Shown here: in pieces, positions 8,896 to 17,450 of the stretch | Layout of the letters: the number at the start of each line of letters is the position of its first letter | Numbering within the stretch: the stretch's first letter is position 1 | Assembly (NCBI GenBank): GCA_937897875.1 | Contig: CALCPD010000006.1 | Coordinates: 1 to 43,140, forward strand | Length of the DNA: 43,140 bases | Direction of reading: 5' to 3' | From: an uncultured Nitrosopumilaceae archaeon | GTDB lineage: Archaea; Thermoproteota; Nitrososphaeria; Nitrososphaerales; Nitrosopumilaceae | Made by a program: the position numbers and the translations under genes | Notes under the pieces: generated by a model | Database searches by the model: none | Seen by the model: only the letters and a program-made list of their open reading frames with translations | What the model was told of the DNA's origin: nothing

Positions 8896-9093
8896 ATGGA
8901 TTCTCCTAAAGAAATTAATTCAGTATTTTGGGACAGTAAGAAAAAATCTTGGGAATACAAAATTGTTCAAGTAGATGAATATCATGGTTGGACTGAATGT
9001 CAATATTGTAACAAACCAATGTCACACAATATCAAAAGTGAAGGTGAATTCAAAGTTGTTTATGTAAAATGTGGTTGTACTCGTAACGATTAA
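8896..9093 (+). CDS. Small zinc-ribbon protein, 65 aa
   Basis: The protein contains CQYC (near residues 35-38) and CGC near the C terminus (VKCGCTRND), plus a His after the first knuckle (NKPMSHNI), a plausible single zinc site. The N-terminal half, with FWDSKKKSWEYKIVQVDEYHGW, is rich in Trp and charges and probably forms strands. An AT-rich box lies about 28 nt upstream. No known function. Confidence 0.55.
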   Translation: MDSPKEINSVFWDSKKKSWEYKIVQVDEYHGWTECQYCNKPMSHNIKSEGEFKVVYVKCGCTRND

Positions 9094-9169
9094 CGATTAT
9101 TCTATACCTATAATTCAATTTGATAGATGTACCAATTTAATATTAATATTTAAAAATATTTTAAAATTT

Positions 9170-10300
9170 ATGAAAAAAATTGTATTTTCAATGGTTTTTA
9201 TGATTTTAATAATAATTTTAACAGAACAAAATGTATCAGGTGAAGAAATTGAAGGTGAAGAAGAAAGAAAAATAGCAGCAGAAAAAGCATCAGACGCACT
9301 TAAGAGAAATAATACGAGATCAGAACCAGAAATTACAATTGAACCTGAAAAAATAGAAGAAAAAGAAGTAAAGAAAAAACTTGGAAAATTAAAGAAACTT
9401 TTGCCAACAGAAGAAGAATTAGATGAGATCACTCTAGGGACAGTTTGGAGATATTTAGATAAACAATCACAAAAAAATGAAGAAGAAAATATCGAAGTAA
9501 TTCAAGGTGTAGTAAGAGATATTGGAAGAGTGTATGATCCTGTTGTGAATAAATTCAAAGTAGCAACTATTCAAATTGAAATAATTAAATTTGAAGATTT
9601 TAATAATTTAAAAGATTATTGGTTTAATGAAAAAAATTCAAGTTTAGCGAATTTATATGATAATGCATATCTTGTTGGAAAACCAAATGAGCATACAGAA
9701 TGCCTATTCAATTATTCAAATAATGGTGCAATAACAATTTGTAAAACTGATGAATTTGTGATACAGAGTATTATTTTTGATAAATATCAAGAACACTATA
9801 TGTATTCAAAACCACAAACAGGTTTTAAAAAATTAGAATTAAATCAAGATGAGATGACAACAAGAATTGTAGAAAAGATATTAGAAAAAATACAAAAAAA
9901 TATGGAAATAACTAGTAATGGAAATCTATACAAAATATTGGAGTCAAATAGGGAAATTAAAGAAAGAGAATACAATAAAGAACTTGATGAACAAAATAAA
10001 TTTTTAGTAGAAAAAAATAAAGAACTTGGAATTGAAAAAGGCAAGAAATATGGAATTCAAAATTTTTCTTGTTTAAAAGATGAGTTTGGTTTAATTATGA
10101 TTTCAGGTCAATATAACAATAATCAAATTAAAAAAGACAAAGTAGTTATGGAAATTTTATTTTTAGATTATGATAATGAAGTAATTTTTAAAAATAAAGC
10201 AAATCTTTTAGAAATAAACAAATTTGAAACTAAAAGGTTCTTAGGTAATTTAAAAATTGATGAAAATTTTTCAACATGTACAATTCAAATAAAAAATTAA
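9170..10300 (+). CDS. Secreted or anchored charged hypothetical protein, 376 aa
   Basis: The start is ATG 9170: MKKIVFSMVFMILIIILTEQ is a signal peptide or anchor, and a TATA-like ATTAATATTTAAAA lies about 26 nt before it. An acidic/basic stretch (residues about 25-90) looks like coiled coil, ending in KKLLPTEEELDEIT. The middle (about 100-240) is mixed alpha/beta with two cysteines (TECLFNYS, ITICKTD). A second coiled-coil region (about 245-315) includes ELDEQNKFLVEKNKELG, and the last 70 residues resemble a beta sandwich. Family not recognised. Its stop interlocks with that of the DUF4129-type membrane protein at 10297, but the genes converge and are not an operon. Confidence 0.65.
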   Translation: MKKIVFSMVFMILIIILTEQNVSGEEIEGEEERKIAAEKASDALKRNNTRSEPEITIEPEKIEEKEVKKKLGKLKKLLPTEEELDEITLGTVWRYLDKQSQKNEEENIEVIQGVVRDIGRVYDPVVNKFKVATIQIEIIKFEDFNNLKDYWFNEKNSSLANLYDNAYLVGKPNEHTECLFNYSNNGAITICKTDEFVIQSIIFDKYQEHYMYSKPQTGFKKLELNQDEMTTRIVEKILEKIQKNMEITSNGNLYKILESNREIKEREYNKELDEQNKFLVEKNKELGIEKGKKYGIQNFSCLKDEFGLIMISGQYNNNQIKKDKVVMEILFLDYDNEVIFKNKANLLEINKFETKRFLGNLKIDENFSTCTIQIKN

Positions 10301-11628
10301 GAAATTAATTTTCTAAAAGTTTCTAGCGAATCAATGAATTCCTTTTGTGTTGAACTATGTTTTACAAATTCAACTTGTCCACATAATTGAAGCCATTTTT
10401 GAATTTGAGGGTAGTTTGACACATCAGATTTTCTTAGATTATACATCATTTCACTCTGGGTTAAATCTAAATTAATTCCCAATTTATTAGAGTAATAATA
10501 TCTGATTGCCTGACTGAATTTTTCAAAGGCATATTTAGGCATACTATCATCAAACAAATTCTTAGAGGATTGAATCATTTCTAGTGTATTTTCAACATAA
10601 TTAACTGATGGTGTTACAGTAGCAATGGATAATTGTCGTTTAGTAATAGATTTTCTATATGACAAATATCCAAAAATTATTAGTCCCAATATAATTGGAA
10701 TTAAAATTATTAAATTATAGTCATAATTTTTAGGTAGTTCAAAAGAAGTTTGTGGTTTTTCTATAGAATCAATTACATGCTGTGTATTTTCAAATTTAGT
10801 ATTAACAAATTGAAAATCATCAAATAGATTTGAAGAAATAGGATTTTTTAAATCAGGAGATTGATTTACAGAAATATCCAATTGACGGGATGTAATTGAT
10901 TCATAGACATCAGAAGTTTCTTTAGTCAATTGTCTTATCATATCTTCTTTCATAGCTTGTGAATCAGGAGCAACATAATTTGGAAGTAATTCTCTTAAAT
11001 CAATACTTTCTTTACCCTCATTTGCCATTTGTGAAGCTTTAAGTCTAACATCATCATATTTTGTGGGAGAAAATGCATCATTAGGTATTGATTCTAAATA
11101 ATTTAAATCATAACCACGCTCAACTAAAAAATTTTCTAAATTTGAATCAACATAGTAATCACGGGATATACCAGATGAAAGATATTTTTGTTTTTTAACT
11201 GGATCAAGCAAAGCTTCTGCTAGTTCAACATAACCATCAGAATACCTATCCAGATATTTTATCATATGAAAAAAATTATCTTTATTGATTTGTCTTTGTT
11301 CATTTAGCATTTGGTTAAGAATTTGACCTTCTTCAGAATCTATAGTAATTAACCGAGTTCCAACAGTGAATCCACTTCCAGTTATGAGATCCGCAAATTC
11401 TTTGGTTTCAGTAGAGGTTCCTAGTGATTTTTTTTGAATTTTTTCATTAATTGTATTTACATCAATACCAGGAGTGTAATCAATAAAGTCTTCAGTAGTA
11501 GGATTCACGATAGTTTTAGGTTGACCTTCAATAGTCCAATCAATTTCTACATCCACAGGTTCTGCAAAAATAGGACTAATAGAAACAATCGACATAAAAA
11601 ATAATATTAAAAACCAATATGATGTCAA
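10297..11628 (-). CDS. Membrane protein with DUF4129-like C-terminal domain
   Basis: A signal peptide (WFLILFFMSIVSISPIFA) is followed by about 270 extracytoplasmic residues, one transmembrane span (LIILIPIILGLIIFGYLSYR, about residues 306-325) and a cytoplasmic domain with YAFEKFSQAIRYYYSNKLG and LTQSEMMYNLRKS, the pattern of DUF4129. DUF4129 proteins are regular partners of MoxR ATPases, DUF58 and VWA proteins, and this gene is divergent from such a set starting at 11741. The start is probably TTG 11628; an internal ATG at residue 12 is less likely because it would shorten the signal peptide. The role may be in maturation or surveillance of surface complexes, inferred from context. Confidence 0.75.
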   Translation of the reverse strand: MTSYWFLILFFMSIVSISPIFAEPVDVEIDWTIEGQPKTIVNPTTEDFIDYTPGIDVNTINEKIQKKSLGTSTETKEFADLITGSGFTVGTRLITIDSEEGQILNQMLNEQRQINKDNFFHMIKYLDRYSDGYVELAEALLDPVKKQKYLSSGISRDYYVDSNLENFLVERGYDLNYLESIPNDAFSPTKYDDVRLKASQMANEGKESIDLRELLPNYVAPDSQAMKEDMIRQLTKETSDVYESITSRQLDISVNQSPDLKNPISSNLFDDFQFVNTKFENTQHVIDSIEKPQTSFELPKNYDYNLIILIPIILGLIIFGYLSYRKSITKRQLSIATVTPSVNYVENTLEMIQSSKNLFDDSMPKYAFEKFSQAIRYYYSNKLGINLDLTQSEMMYNLRKSDVSNYPQIQKWLQLCGQVEFVKHSSTQKEFIDSLETFRKLIS

Positions 11629-11740
11629 TCTCTATTTTTTCAAAACCAACAATAGTAAAATAAAAGTTGGTACAATCTTCGAATATACCAATACTATTAA
11701 TTCGAATATTTAAAAAAAGCAATAATTAGGAGAGATTGGT

Positions 11741-12748
11741 ATGAATGAAACTTTTTCAATATCAGATGAAAATATTCAAAAACTAACAAAAACCTCAACA
11801 GAATATTCAAAAATCATATCAAATGTTATAGAAGAAATTAAAAAAAATATCGTAGGTCAGGATGAAGTAATTAGAAAAATTATAATTTCAATAATTGCTG
11901 ATGGTCATGTATTATTAGAAAGTGTACCAGGATTAGCTAAAACACTAATGATAAAAACAATGGCAGATATTTTTAGTGTTAATAATGTAAGAATTCAATT
12001 TACACCAGATTTACTTCCAGCAGACATTCTAGGAACAAAAATTTATAAAAATAATTCAGAAACATTTGAAATTCAAAAGGGACCAATTTTTCATAATTTT
12101 GTACTAGCAGATGAAATAAATCGTGCACCACCAAAAGTTCAGTCAGCATTACTAGAATCAATGCAAGAAAAACAAGTTAGTATTCATGGAGAAACTTTTC
12201 AATTAGAAAAACCATTCTTAGTTCTTGCAACACAAAATCCAATTGAAAATGAAGGAACTTACAAACTACCTGAAGCTCAAATAGATAGATTTGCATTAAA
12301 AATATTAATTGACTATCCAACAAAAGAGCAAGAAATAGAAATAATTGAAAAAAATACTTCAAATTTACAAATTAAAATTAATCCAATTGTAGAATTAAAA
12401 CAAATACTAGAAATACAAAAATTTAACGAAAAAATTTATGCAGATACAATAATTTTAAAATATGTTGCAAATTTAATTGACGCAACAAGAAATCCAAAAA
12501 AATATGAATTAGATTTAGAAAATATAATTGAGTACGGGGCATCACCAAGAGCATCTATTTGGTTGATAAAAGCAGCAAAAGCAAATGCCATGATTAATGG
12601 TAGAGGTTATGTAATTCCTGATGACATCAAACAAGTTGCTCATGAAGTTTTGCGCCATAGACTAATTCTAACGTTTGAGGCCGAAGCAGAAGAAGTAAAT
12701 TCAGACAAAGTCATTGACATAATTCTTGAAAAAATTCCTTCACCATAG
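11741..12748 (+). CDS. MoxR-family AAA+ ATPase
   Basis: The 335-residue protein has Walker A ESVPGLAKT (residues 60-68, the GLAKT form typical of MoxR), Walker B VLADEI (121-126), the DEINRAPPKVQSALLESMQE segment just after it, and sensor 1 ATQNP (163-167), with the C-terminal helical lid after YGASPRASI. MoxR proteins act as chaperone-like ATPases that activate or assemble partner complexes. A GGAG element near 11729 precedes the ATG. The DUF58 gene begins 3 nt after its stop, so they form an operon. Confidence 0.93.
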   Translation: MNETFSISDENIQKLTKTSTEYSKIISNVIEEIKKNIVGQDEVIRKIIISIIADGHVLLESVPGLAKTLMIKTMADIFSVNNVRIQFTPDLLPADILGTKIYKNNSETFEIQKGPIFHNFVLADEINRAPPKVQSALLESMQEKQVSIHGETFQLEKPFLVLATQNPIENEGTYKLPEAQIDRFALKILIDYPTKEQEIEIIEKNTSNLQIKINPIVELKQILEIQKFNEKIYADTIILKYVANLIDATRNPKKYELDLENIIEYGASPRASIWLIKAAKANAMINGRGYVIPDDIKQVAHEVLRHRLILTFEAEAEEVNSDKVIDIILEKIPSP

Positions 12749-12750
12749 AA

Positions 12751-13629
12751 ATGAGTGAAATTTCAGAATTACTAAAACAGATTAAAAATCTACACATTCA
12801 AACAAAGGATCTAGTAGAATCAATAGAATCTGGCACCTACAATTCAAAATTCAGGGGAGGGGGAATTGAATTTTCAGAAGTTAGAGAGTATATGCCAGGA
12901 GATGATGTGAAAAGAATTGATTGGAACGTATCAGCTAGGCACAACAACCTATTTGTCAAAGAGTTTGTAGAAGAAAATGAACTTAATGTTTATTTAATTT
13001 TAGATTTGTCTGCAAGTAATAATTTTGGAGTTATGAAGACAAAACTGGAATTAAGTTTTGAAGTTGCAGTGTCATTGATGGCATTAGCATTAAAAAATAA
13101 TGATAAAATTGGATTAGGCATATTTACAGATAGTTTAGAAAAATTTATTCCATCTAAAAAAGGAAAAAAGCAAGTCATACGAATTCTTAAGCAACTAATT
13201 GAACATGAACCGAAAAGTAAAGAAACAGACATAATGAAATCATTATCAACATTAAAAAATAAACTAAAAAGAAAAAGTGTAATATACATTATTTCAGATT
13301 TTATTTCAGATTCATATGAGAAACCATTAAAATTTTTAAAATTGCATCACAAAGTAATTTTAATTAATATTTCAGATATGCGAGAAAGGGAAATACCAGA
13401 AATTGGCTATGCATATCTTGAAGATGCAGAAACTGGAGAGCAAGTACTAGTAAATACATCAAATAAAAAATTTCAAACGCAATATACTGAATATATGGAT
13501 CAAAAAATAAAAACAAATCAAAAAAATATGAATCGTATCGGAATAGATATGATCAATGTAAGTAATAAAGAATCATTTGACATTACAATTAATAGATATT
13601 TTAGAAATAAATGGAAGATGCGAAACTGA
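12751..13629 (+). CDS. DUF58 domain protein (MoxR partner)
   Basis: The signature FSEVREYMPGDDVKRIDWN and the following SARHNNLFVKEFVEENE near residues 40-76 define DUF58. After it a VWA-like fold can be read: LILDLSASN in the MIDAS position, then VIYIISDFIS. There is no membrane segment, so it should be cytoplasmic. It sits between moxR and the membrane VWA gene; the stop overlaps the next ATG (TGATG, one shared base). DUF58 proteins are consistently encoded with MoxR; the exact role is unknown. Confidence 0.92.
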   Translation: MSEISELLKQIKNLHIQTKDLVESIESGTYNSKFRGGGIEFSEVREYMPGDDVKRIDWNVSARHNNLFVKEFVEENELNVYLILDLSASNNFGVMKTKLELSFEVAVSLMALALKNNDKIGLGIFTDSLEKFIPSKKGKKQVIRILKQLIEHEPKSKETDIMKSLSTLKNKLKRKSVIYIISDFISDSYEKPLKFLKLHHKVILINISDMREREIPEIGYAYLEDAETGEQVLVNTSNKKFQTQYTEYMDQKIKTNQKNMNRIGIDMINVSNKESFDITINRYFRNKWKMRN

Positions 13630-14573
13630 TGGAATTTGGATTCATCAATGCGTTACTTCTTTTTTTATTTATTCCGCTATTAATTTTCATTTATCATAGA
13701 TATAATTCAAGTAAAAAAGAATCAGTTTTAAAATTTAGTTCATTAAAGATAATTAAAAAAACAGATGCAACAAAAAATACAATTAGAAAACATATACCAT
13801 TTGTACTAGTAGTAATTGTTCTTTCATTGATTATTATTGCACTAGCAAATCCTCAAATAGTTTCCATAGGAGTAGAAAAAGGTATCAATTTAGCCATAGT
13901 TTTGGATGGTTCTGAGAGTATGGCTGCAACTGATTACACACCAACGCGTCTAGAGGCAGCAAAGAGTGGAGTAACCACACTAGTTACACAGATTAGTGAA
14001 AAAAATAACATTGGCGTGGTACTATTTGAAACAGGTGCAGGTACAATATCATATCTAACACCAGTAAAAGAAAAAACATTGAATTCAATTTCATCCATTA
14101 AGCAAGGTAATGGAGCAACTGCAATTGGAGATGGCTTATCATTAGGAATTGATATGGTTTCATCAATCTTAGATAAAAAACGAGTAATTGTTTTACTTAG
14201 TGATGGAATACAAAATTCAGGATTAGTTTTACCAGAACAAGCAATACAATATGCAATTAACAATAATGTACAAATTCATACAATTGGAATTGGTTCAGAA
14301 AACCCAGTTTATCTTAGAGATGATATTTACGGTGAACCACAATATGCAGAGTTAGATGAAATTACATTAAAAAATATTTCAGAGAGTACAGGTGGAAATT
14401 ATTTTAAATCCTTAGATGAGCAAACACTTAACGAAATATTATCAAACATAAGTTCAAACATGGAGTATGAAAAAGAATTATCTACAATTAGTAATTGGTT
14501 TATTGGTTCAGCGATCGTGATTCTTTTACTAGATATTTACATAATTTACGGTAGGTATAGAATTGCTGCGTGA
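13629..14573 (+). CDS. Membrane-anchored von Willebrand factor A protein (BatA-like)
   Basis: I prefer ATG 13629 (MEFGFINALLLF), which forms TGATG with the DUF58 stop; an ATG six codons upstream is possible. From this start the 314 residues show an N-terminal membrane hairpin (spans near 4-23 and 57-74), a VWA domain with MIDAS motif DGSES (93-97) and LLSDGIQNSG, and a C-terminal span (WFIGSAIVILLLDIYIIYG). The layout matches BatA/BatB proteins of aerotolerance-type operons. With MoxR and DUF58 it likely forms a metal-dependent adhesion and assembly module at the membrane. Confidence 0.9.
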   Translation: MEFGFINALLLFLFIPLLIFIYHRYNSSKKESVLKFSSLKIIKKTDATKNTIRKHIPFVLVVIVLSLIIIALANPQIVSIGVEKGINLAIVLDGSESMAATDYTPTRLEAAKSGVTTLVTQISEKNNIGVVLFETGAGTISYLTPVKEKTLNSISSIKQGNGATAIGDGLSLGIDMVSSILDKKRVIVLLSDGIQNSGLVLPEQAIQYAINNNVQIHTIGIGSENPVYLRDDIYGEPQYAELDEITLKNISESTGGNYFKSLDEQTLNEILSNISSNMEYEKELSTISNWFIGSAIVILLLDIYIIYGRYRIAA

Positions 14574-14704
14574 TAAATCAAATATCTAATTCAAATAAAT
14601 AATGCGATCTTTTTAATGTGAAAAAAATAAACCAGTAAGTAATTTTTTTTAAATTTAATTTTTATCAAAAAGATAATTCTATACATATTATCGAGTCAGA
14701 GACA

Positions 14705-14796
14705 TCTTACGGTGTTAGCTGGAAGAGCCCAAAGCTCACATAAACTAGTTAATACATTCACGGAGTCTCCAAGGCGATGGAGACTGACTTTTTTTT
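14705..14796 (+). ncRNA. Candidate structured small RNA with terminator-like hairpin
   Basis: No protein frame covers this stretch, yet it folds well. TTAGCTGG (14715-14722) can pair with CTAGTTAA (14745-14752) using two G-U pairs, and encloses a GAGC-CCAAA-GCTC hairpin (14725-14737). A second hairpin has a perfect 8-bp stem, AGTCTCCA (14764-14771) with TGGAGACT (14778-14785), a 6-nt loop and then eight T (14789-14796), the form of a terminator. A TATA-like CTATACATATTA lies at about 14680-14690, about 26 nt before the proposed 5' end. A leader for the gene at 14858 is the alternative. Confidence 0.5.
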
Positions 14797-14857
14797 CATA
14801 AAAAAAGAAAACATAGGCATGATAATAATAAATTAATCAACTTTCAATTATCAAAAT

Positions 14858-15274
14858 ATGCCTTTAGATAAAATTGAAAATATTGAAGAATATGTCAAAA
14901 CTCATGAATCATTAGTTTTACACATCAAAAATAATCCAGTTGGGTGTATCATAGAAGAAAATAATGAAAACAAATCAAAGTACTCACTAGTAGAAAAAAA
15001 ATCAGAGGTAAAAGCAAGCATCAGAGGTTTTCTAAACAAACACGAAGATGCAGGATTGTTAATGGGGTTTAAATTTAAAATTCAAATTAATAATGAAATA
15101 TTAGAATACACATCATATCCAAATGAAGAATTCATAGAGGCCATCATATTAAATGAGATAATTTTTGTAATAGACAATAAAATGAAACAAATGTTTTCTT
15201 GTAAAATATCAACAGATCAATTTGTTAAAACTAAATCAGAATTAAATAAATTTCAAAAAATTTTAAATAAATAA
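14858..15274 (+). CDS. Hypothetical protein, 138 aa
   Basis: A soluble, charged protein of one apparent alpha/beta domain: helix EYVKTHESLVLHI, a strand with VGCIIEEN, helix SEVKASIRGFLNKHE, then strands FKFKIQINNEILEY and IIFVIDNK, ending in a helix. No motif that I recognise, and only two widely separated Cys. The ATG follows the small RNA candidate by about 60 nt. Coding character resembles the neighbours. Confidence 0.6.
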   Translation: MPLDKIENIEEYVKTHESLVLHIKNNPVGCIIEENNENKSKYSLVEKKSEVKASIRGFLNKHEDAGLLMGFKFKIQINNEILEYTSYPNEEFIEAIILNEIIFVIDNKMKQMFSCKISTDQFVKTKSELNKFQKILNK

Positions 15275-15684
15275 AACTACACTACAATCAAATTTTTGAT
15301 ATAATTTAACCCGTATTGGTAAGTTTTACATTCCTCTTTTATGCTCATGGTAAAAGAATTAGGCGTGAGCCGAGAATATACAACAGAAGCAGAATGGCTA
15401 GAAGATATTTGGTTCTAAGAAAACCAAACTTTTCTAATTTTTAAAAAAATAGAATAACCTAGGCATTAAAACAGATAGAAAGTATTCTGATGAAGTGGGA
15501 TTGTAGTTTGAATCCTATACGAGAGAAATGATTATCAAGAGTAATTTTCATTGTAAAATATGACATGGTTAAAATCCATTGTAAAGAGTCTCAAGTCTTA
15601 CAAAGAAAAGCAATCTGCAAGAAAAGATTACATGACTGATGGGGATTAGATCATCATTATATTGTAGTCAAACCATAAAGATCA
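15275..15684. other. Sparse region with very small open frames
   Basis: About 410 bases with no gene of normal size. Two plus-strand frames start with ATG: 15341-15418 (25 aa, begins MLMVKELGVSREYTTE and ends WLEDIWF) and 15560-15649 (29 aa, begins MTWLKSIVKSLKSYKEK). Neither has a TATA-like box at exactly 26 nt, so both are possible but unproven. An AT-rich TATA-like GATATAATTTAA lies near 15298-15309. No strong hairpin was seen. Confidence 0.35.
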
Positions 15685-15831
15685 ATGCAAATTACTAAGT
15701 GTTGTAACAGTAATCCAAAGTATTTGATTGAATATCTATCTGGAAAAAGTATTGCAAGTTTCTTAGTATGTCAATCTTGTAGTGAAGAAGAAAAACTTCA
15801 ACAATTTATCATAAAAAAGTATGAACTCTAG
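15685..15831 (+). CDS. Small zinc-finger protein, 48 aa
   Basis: The sequence begins MQITKCCNSNPKYL and continues to VCQSCSEEEK, giving a CC pair and a CxxC pair about 25 residues apart, enough for one zinc site, with a helix after each. A CATTATATTG box centred near 15660 is about 26 nt upstream of the ATG and supports leaderless expression. No family recognised; it resembles the other small zinc proteins in the window in size and design. Confidence 0.6.
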   Translation: MQITKCCNSNPKYLIEYLSGKSIASFLVCQSCSEEEKLQQFIIKKYEL

Positions 15832-15864
15832 GCATGATTATATTTTAAAACTAACCAAAGTTGA

Positions 15865-16413
15865 CTAAATTTTAGATAAAATTTTCTTTTTCTTTTCTTG
15901 GAATTCCTTTGCAGTAATTATTTTTGCATCTTTTAATTTTGACAAATTTTCTAGTAATTCTAAATTTTCTTTTTTAGACATTTTTAAATTTTTACCAGCA
16001 TTAACAGTTTTTTGAATTTTAGATTTAGCAGTAGTTTTTATTTTTGAACTAATTTTATGACGCTTGTCAGATATTTTTTCACTGATGCGGTATCCCTTTC
16101 TTTTTGCTTGATTAATAATTTCTTGGGATTTTTTTTGTGATAAATCATCAACGGAGGTATGTTTTTTGGCCATTTTGCTAATTTCCTGAGTCTTTTTTCG
16201 AGCTAAGCGTGTTTGAAGTTTTAAATCTTTAAGAATCTCATTTTTACTTTTTTGCTCAAATCTTCTAGTGTACTCCTGAATAATTAGTACAGGAAATGGA
16301 GAGTATTCAACATCAGAATAATATTTTATTATTACATCATCAGATAATTTTTTCAAATATTCTTTAAAGGATTTTTCAGATTTGAGAGCCATATGCTGAA
16401 TTAAATTCATCAT
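15865..16413 (-). CDS. SHOCT-domain protein, basic and helical
   Basis: The last 33 residues (LELLENLSKLKDAKIITAKE, then FQEKKKKIL) match the SHOCT domain, a short C-terminal helical module thought to mediate oligomerisation or recruitment. The N-terminal part (SFKEYLKKLSDDVIIKYYSD) and the lysine-rich middle are helical and basic. ATG 16413 gives 182 aa; ATG 16392 (MALKSEKSFKEY) is also plausible, while the TTG further out is unlikely. No catalytic motif. The partner cannot be told from the context. Confidence 0.65.
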   Translation of the reverse strand: MMNLIQHMALKSEKSFKEYLKKLSDDVIIKYYSDVEYSPFPVLIIQEYTRRFEQKSKNEILKDLKLQTRLARKKTQEISKMAKKHTSVDDLSQKKSQEIINQAKRKGYRISEKISDKRHKISSKIKTTAKSKIQKTVNAGKNLKMSKKENLELLENLSKLKDAKIITAKEFQEKKKKILSKI

Positions 16414-16460
16414 GATAAAAAGATTATACAAAAAATAATCAGGTGTGTTTTATGTTAATT

Positions 16461-16811
16461 TTATTCATTCCAAATAGGTTGAGTCTTTAACCATTTTATT
16501 AAATCAGTATACAGACTACTTTTTTGCATGTTTAAAACACCAATTTCAAGATTAGTAGAAGATTTTACAGTTTTTGAATAATTTTCACATATAGCAAAGA
16601 CTACTTTGTCTAAAAACATCTCATTATTCATTTCTTTTTTAGCTAATTCTTCAGATTCAGTCATTGCAAAACTTGCAAACAAGACACCATCAACCCAGTA
16701 TGCATTTGCAGCCTCTAATGAGGACATCATACCGATAAGATCATCAAGACTAAGCTTGATCATATCACGAACATAGATCTTATCATAGGGTTTGTGAACA
16801 AATTCTGTCAT
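16461..16811 (-). CDS. Conserved-looking hypothetical protein, 116 aa
   Basis: From ATG 16811 the protein begins MTEFVHKPYDKIYVRDMIKL, then LDDLIGMMSSLEAANAYWVD and a hydrophobic GVLFASFAM that could be a buried strand. The second half is helical. There are no Cys motifs or clear membrane spans. A TTG at 16832 in the same frame gives seven extra residues; a palindromic TTATAA box at 16853-16858 would fit a start near 16829 with a short leader to the ATG. Function unknown. Confidence 0.6.
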   Translation of the reverse strand: MTEFVHKPYDKIYVRDMIKLSLDDLIGMMSSLEAANAYWVDGVLFASFAMTESEELAKKEMNNEMFLDKVVFAICENYSKTVKSSTNLEIGVLNMQKSSLYTDLIKWLKTQPIWNE

Positions 16812-16852
16812 GAAAATTCCTATTTTTTGCAATTAATGAATATTTGGAAATC

Positions 16853-16858
16853 TTATAA
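16853..16858. promoter_or_regulatory. Palindromic TATA box possibly shared by divergent genes
   Basis: TTATAA at 16853-16858 is self-complementary. It lies about 30 nt before the plus-strand ATG at 16886 and about 24 nt before the minus-strand TTG at 16832 (44 nt before ATG 16811). It could therefore position TBP for both genes. Confidence 0.4.
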
Positions 16859-16885
16859 TGGTTCTTTTACCAAGTATGGTAAAAT

Positions 16886-16975
16886 ATGAAAAGATCTTTT
16901 CTTACATTAATTCTATTTTCAATTCTATTTGCCGTTGGAATTGCACTAAGTAATGTAATTACACCAAGCCCATAA
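16886..16975 (+). CDS. Single-span membrane microprotein, 29 aa
   Basis: MKRSFLTLILFSILFAVGIA is followed by LSNVITPSP: a short basic start, one hydrophobic helix and a short polar tail. The TTATAATG box near 16856 supports expression. The segment LFAVGIALSNVI closely resembles LFTVGMLLSNVI in the N terminus of the secreted Cys-rich protein at 39396, so the two are probably related and this one may be an anchor without the Cys domain. Function unknown. Confidence 0.5.
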   Translation: MKRSFLTLILFSILFAVGIALSNVITPSP

Positions 16976-17049
16976 AATTAACAAAAACAATTACGTGTTA
17001 TTTTAGTGTCCGAAGATTCAAATGAGTGATATGAAAAAAATGAGTAGAA

Positions 17050-17136
17050 ATGACTAAAAAATTACCTAGTGGACATAATCTTGGTGGTAGCACCAAACAG
17101 AAAAGACGTAAACAGCATAAACAAGAATCAGATTAG
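17050..17136 (+). CDS. Possible basic microprotein, 28 aa
   Basis: An ATG frame coding MTKKLPSGHNLGGSTKQKRR followed by KQHKQESD. The Arg/Lys-rich centre suggests RNA or ribosome contact, as in the 47-aa basic protein at 41385. An 11-codon ATG frame (17022-17057) overlaps its start (ATGACTAA) and could couple translation. No clear TATA box at 26 nt. Moderate to low support. Confidence 0.35.
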   Translation: MTKKLPSGHNLGGSTKQKRRKQHKQESD

Positions 17137-17213
17137 AACTTTAGGCACAAATCTTATTCAACATTTATCATTTTTGACAAAATACATAATGCCATTTTTT
17201 TTAGATAAACTAC

Positions 17214-17450
17214 ATGTCAAAAGAAGAAGATAATTCATCAGAGGAGAAATTATTTGTTACAGAGTTTCCAAAGGGGGAGTTTGGCATTGTAGATTACTTA
17301 CAAGGCCGCGTACATTTTGCATTAATGGATCAGATGAAACTAATGCACAAATCAGGGATGAAACAAGAACAAATCAAAGAAGCAATAATGAAAACAGTTT
17401 CTGAAATTGTAAGTAATTTTGAGCCTAAAAAAGAATCAGAAAGTTCTTGA
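17214..17450 (+). CDS. Hypothetical protein, 78 aa
   Basis: A soluble, mostly acidic protein: disordered N terminus (MSKEEDNSSEEK), then a helical core DYLQGRVHFALMDQMKLMHK and KQEQIKEAIMKTVSEIVSNF. A box AATACATAAT (17181-17190) is centred about 28 nt upstream of the ATG, suiting a leaderless transcript. The 95-aa protein at 41622 is similar in size and helix content but I see no convincing sequence similarity. Function unknown. Confidence 0.65.
   Translation: MSKEEDNSSEEKLFVTEFPKGEFGIVDYLQGRVHFALMDQMKLMHKSGMKQEQIKEAIMKTVSEIVSNFEPKKESESS

Noticed and set aside
9071-9169. Longer N terminus for the secreted protein at 9170
   Set aside because: The upstream extension would overlap the zinc-ribbon gene ending at 9093 and would bury the clear signal peptide starting at 9170.
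12177-12362. Minus-strand Phe/Leu-rich frame inside moxR
   Set aside because: It is the complement of the conserved ATPase core and has no support of its own.
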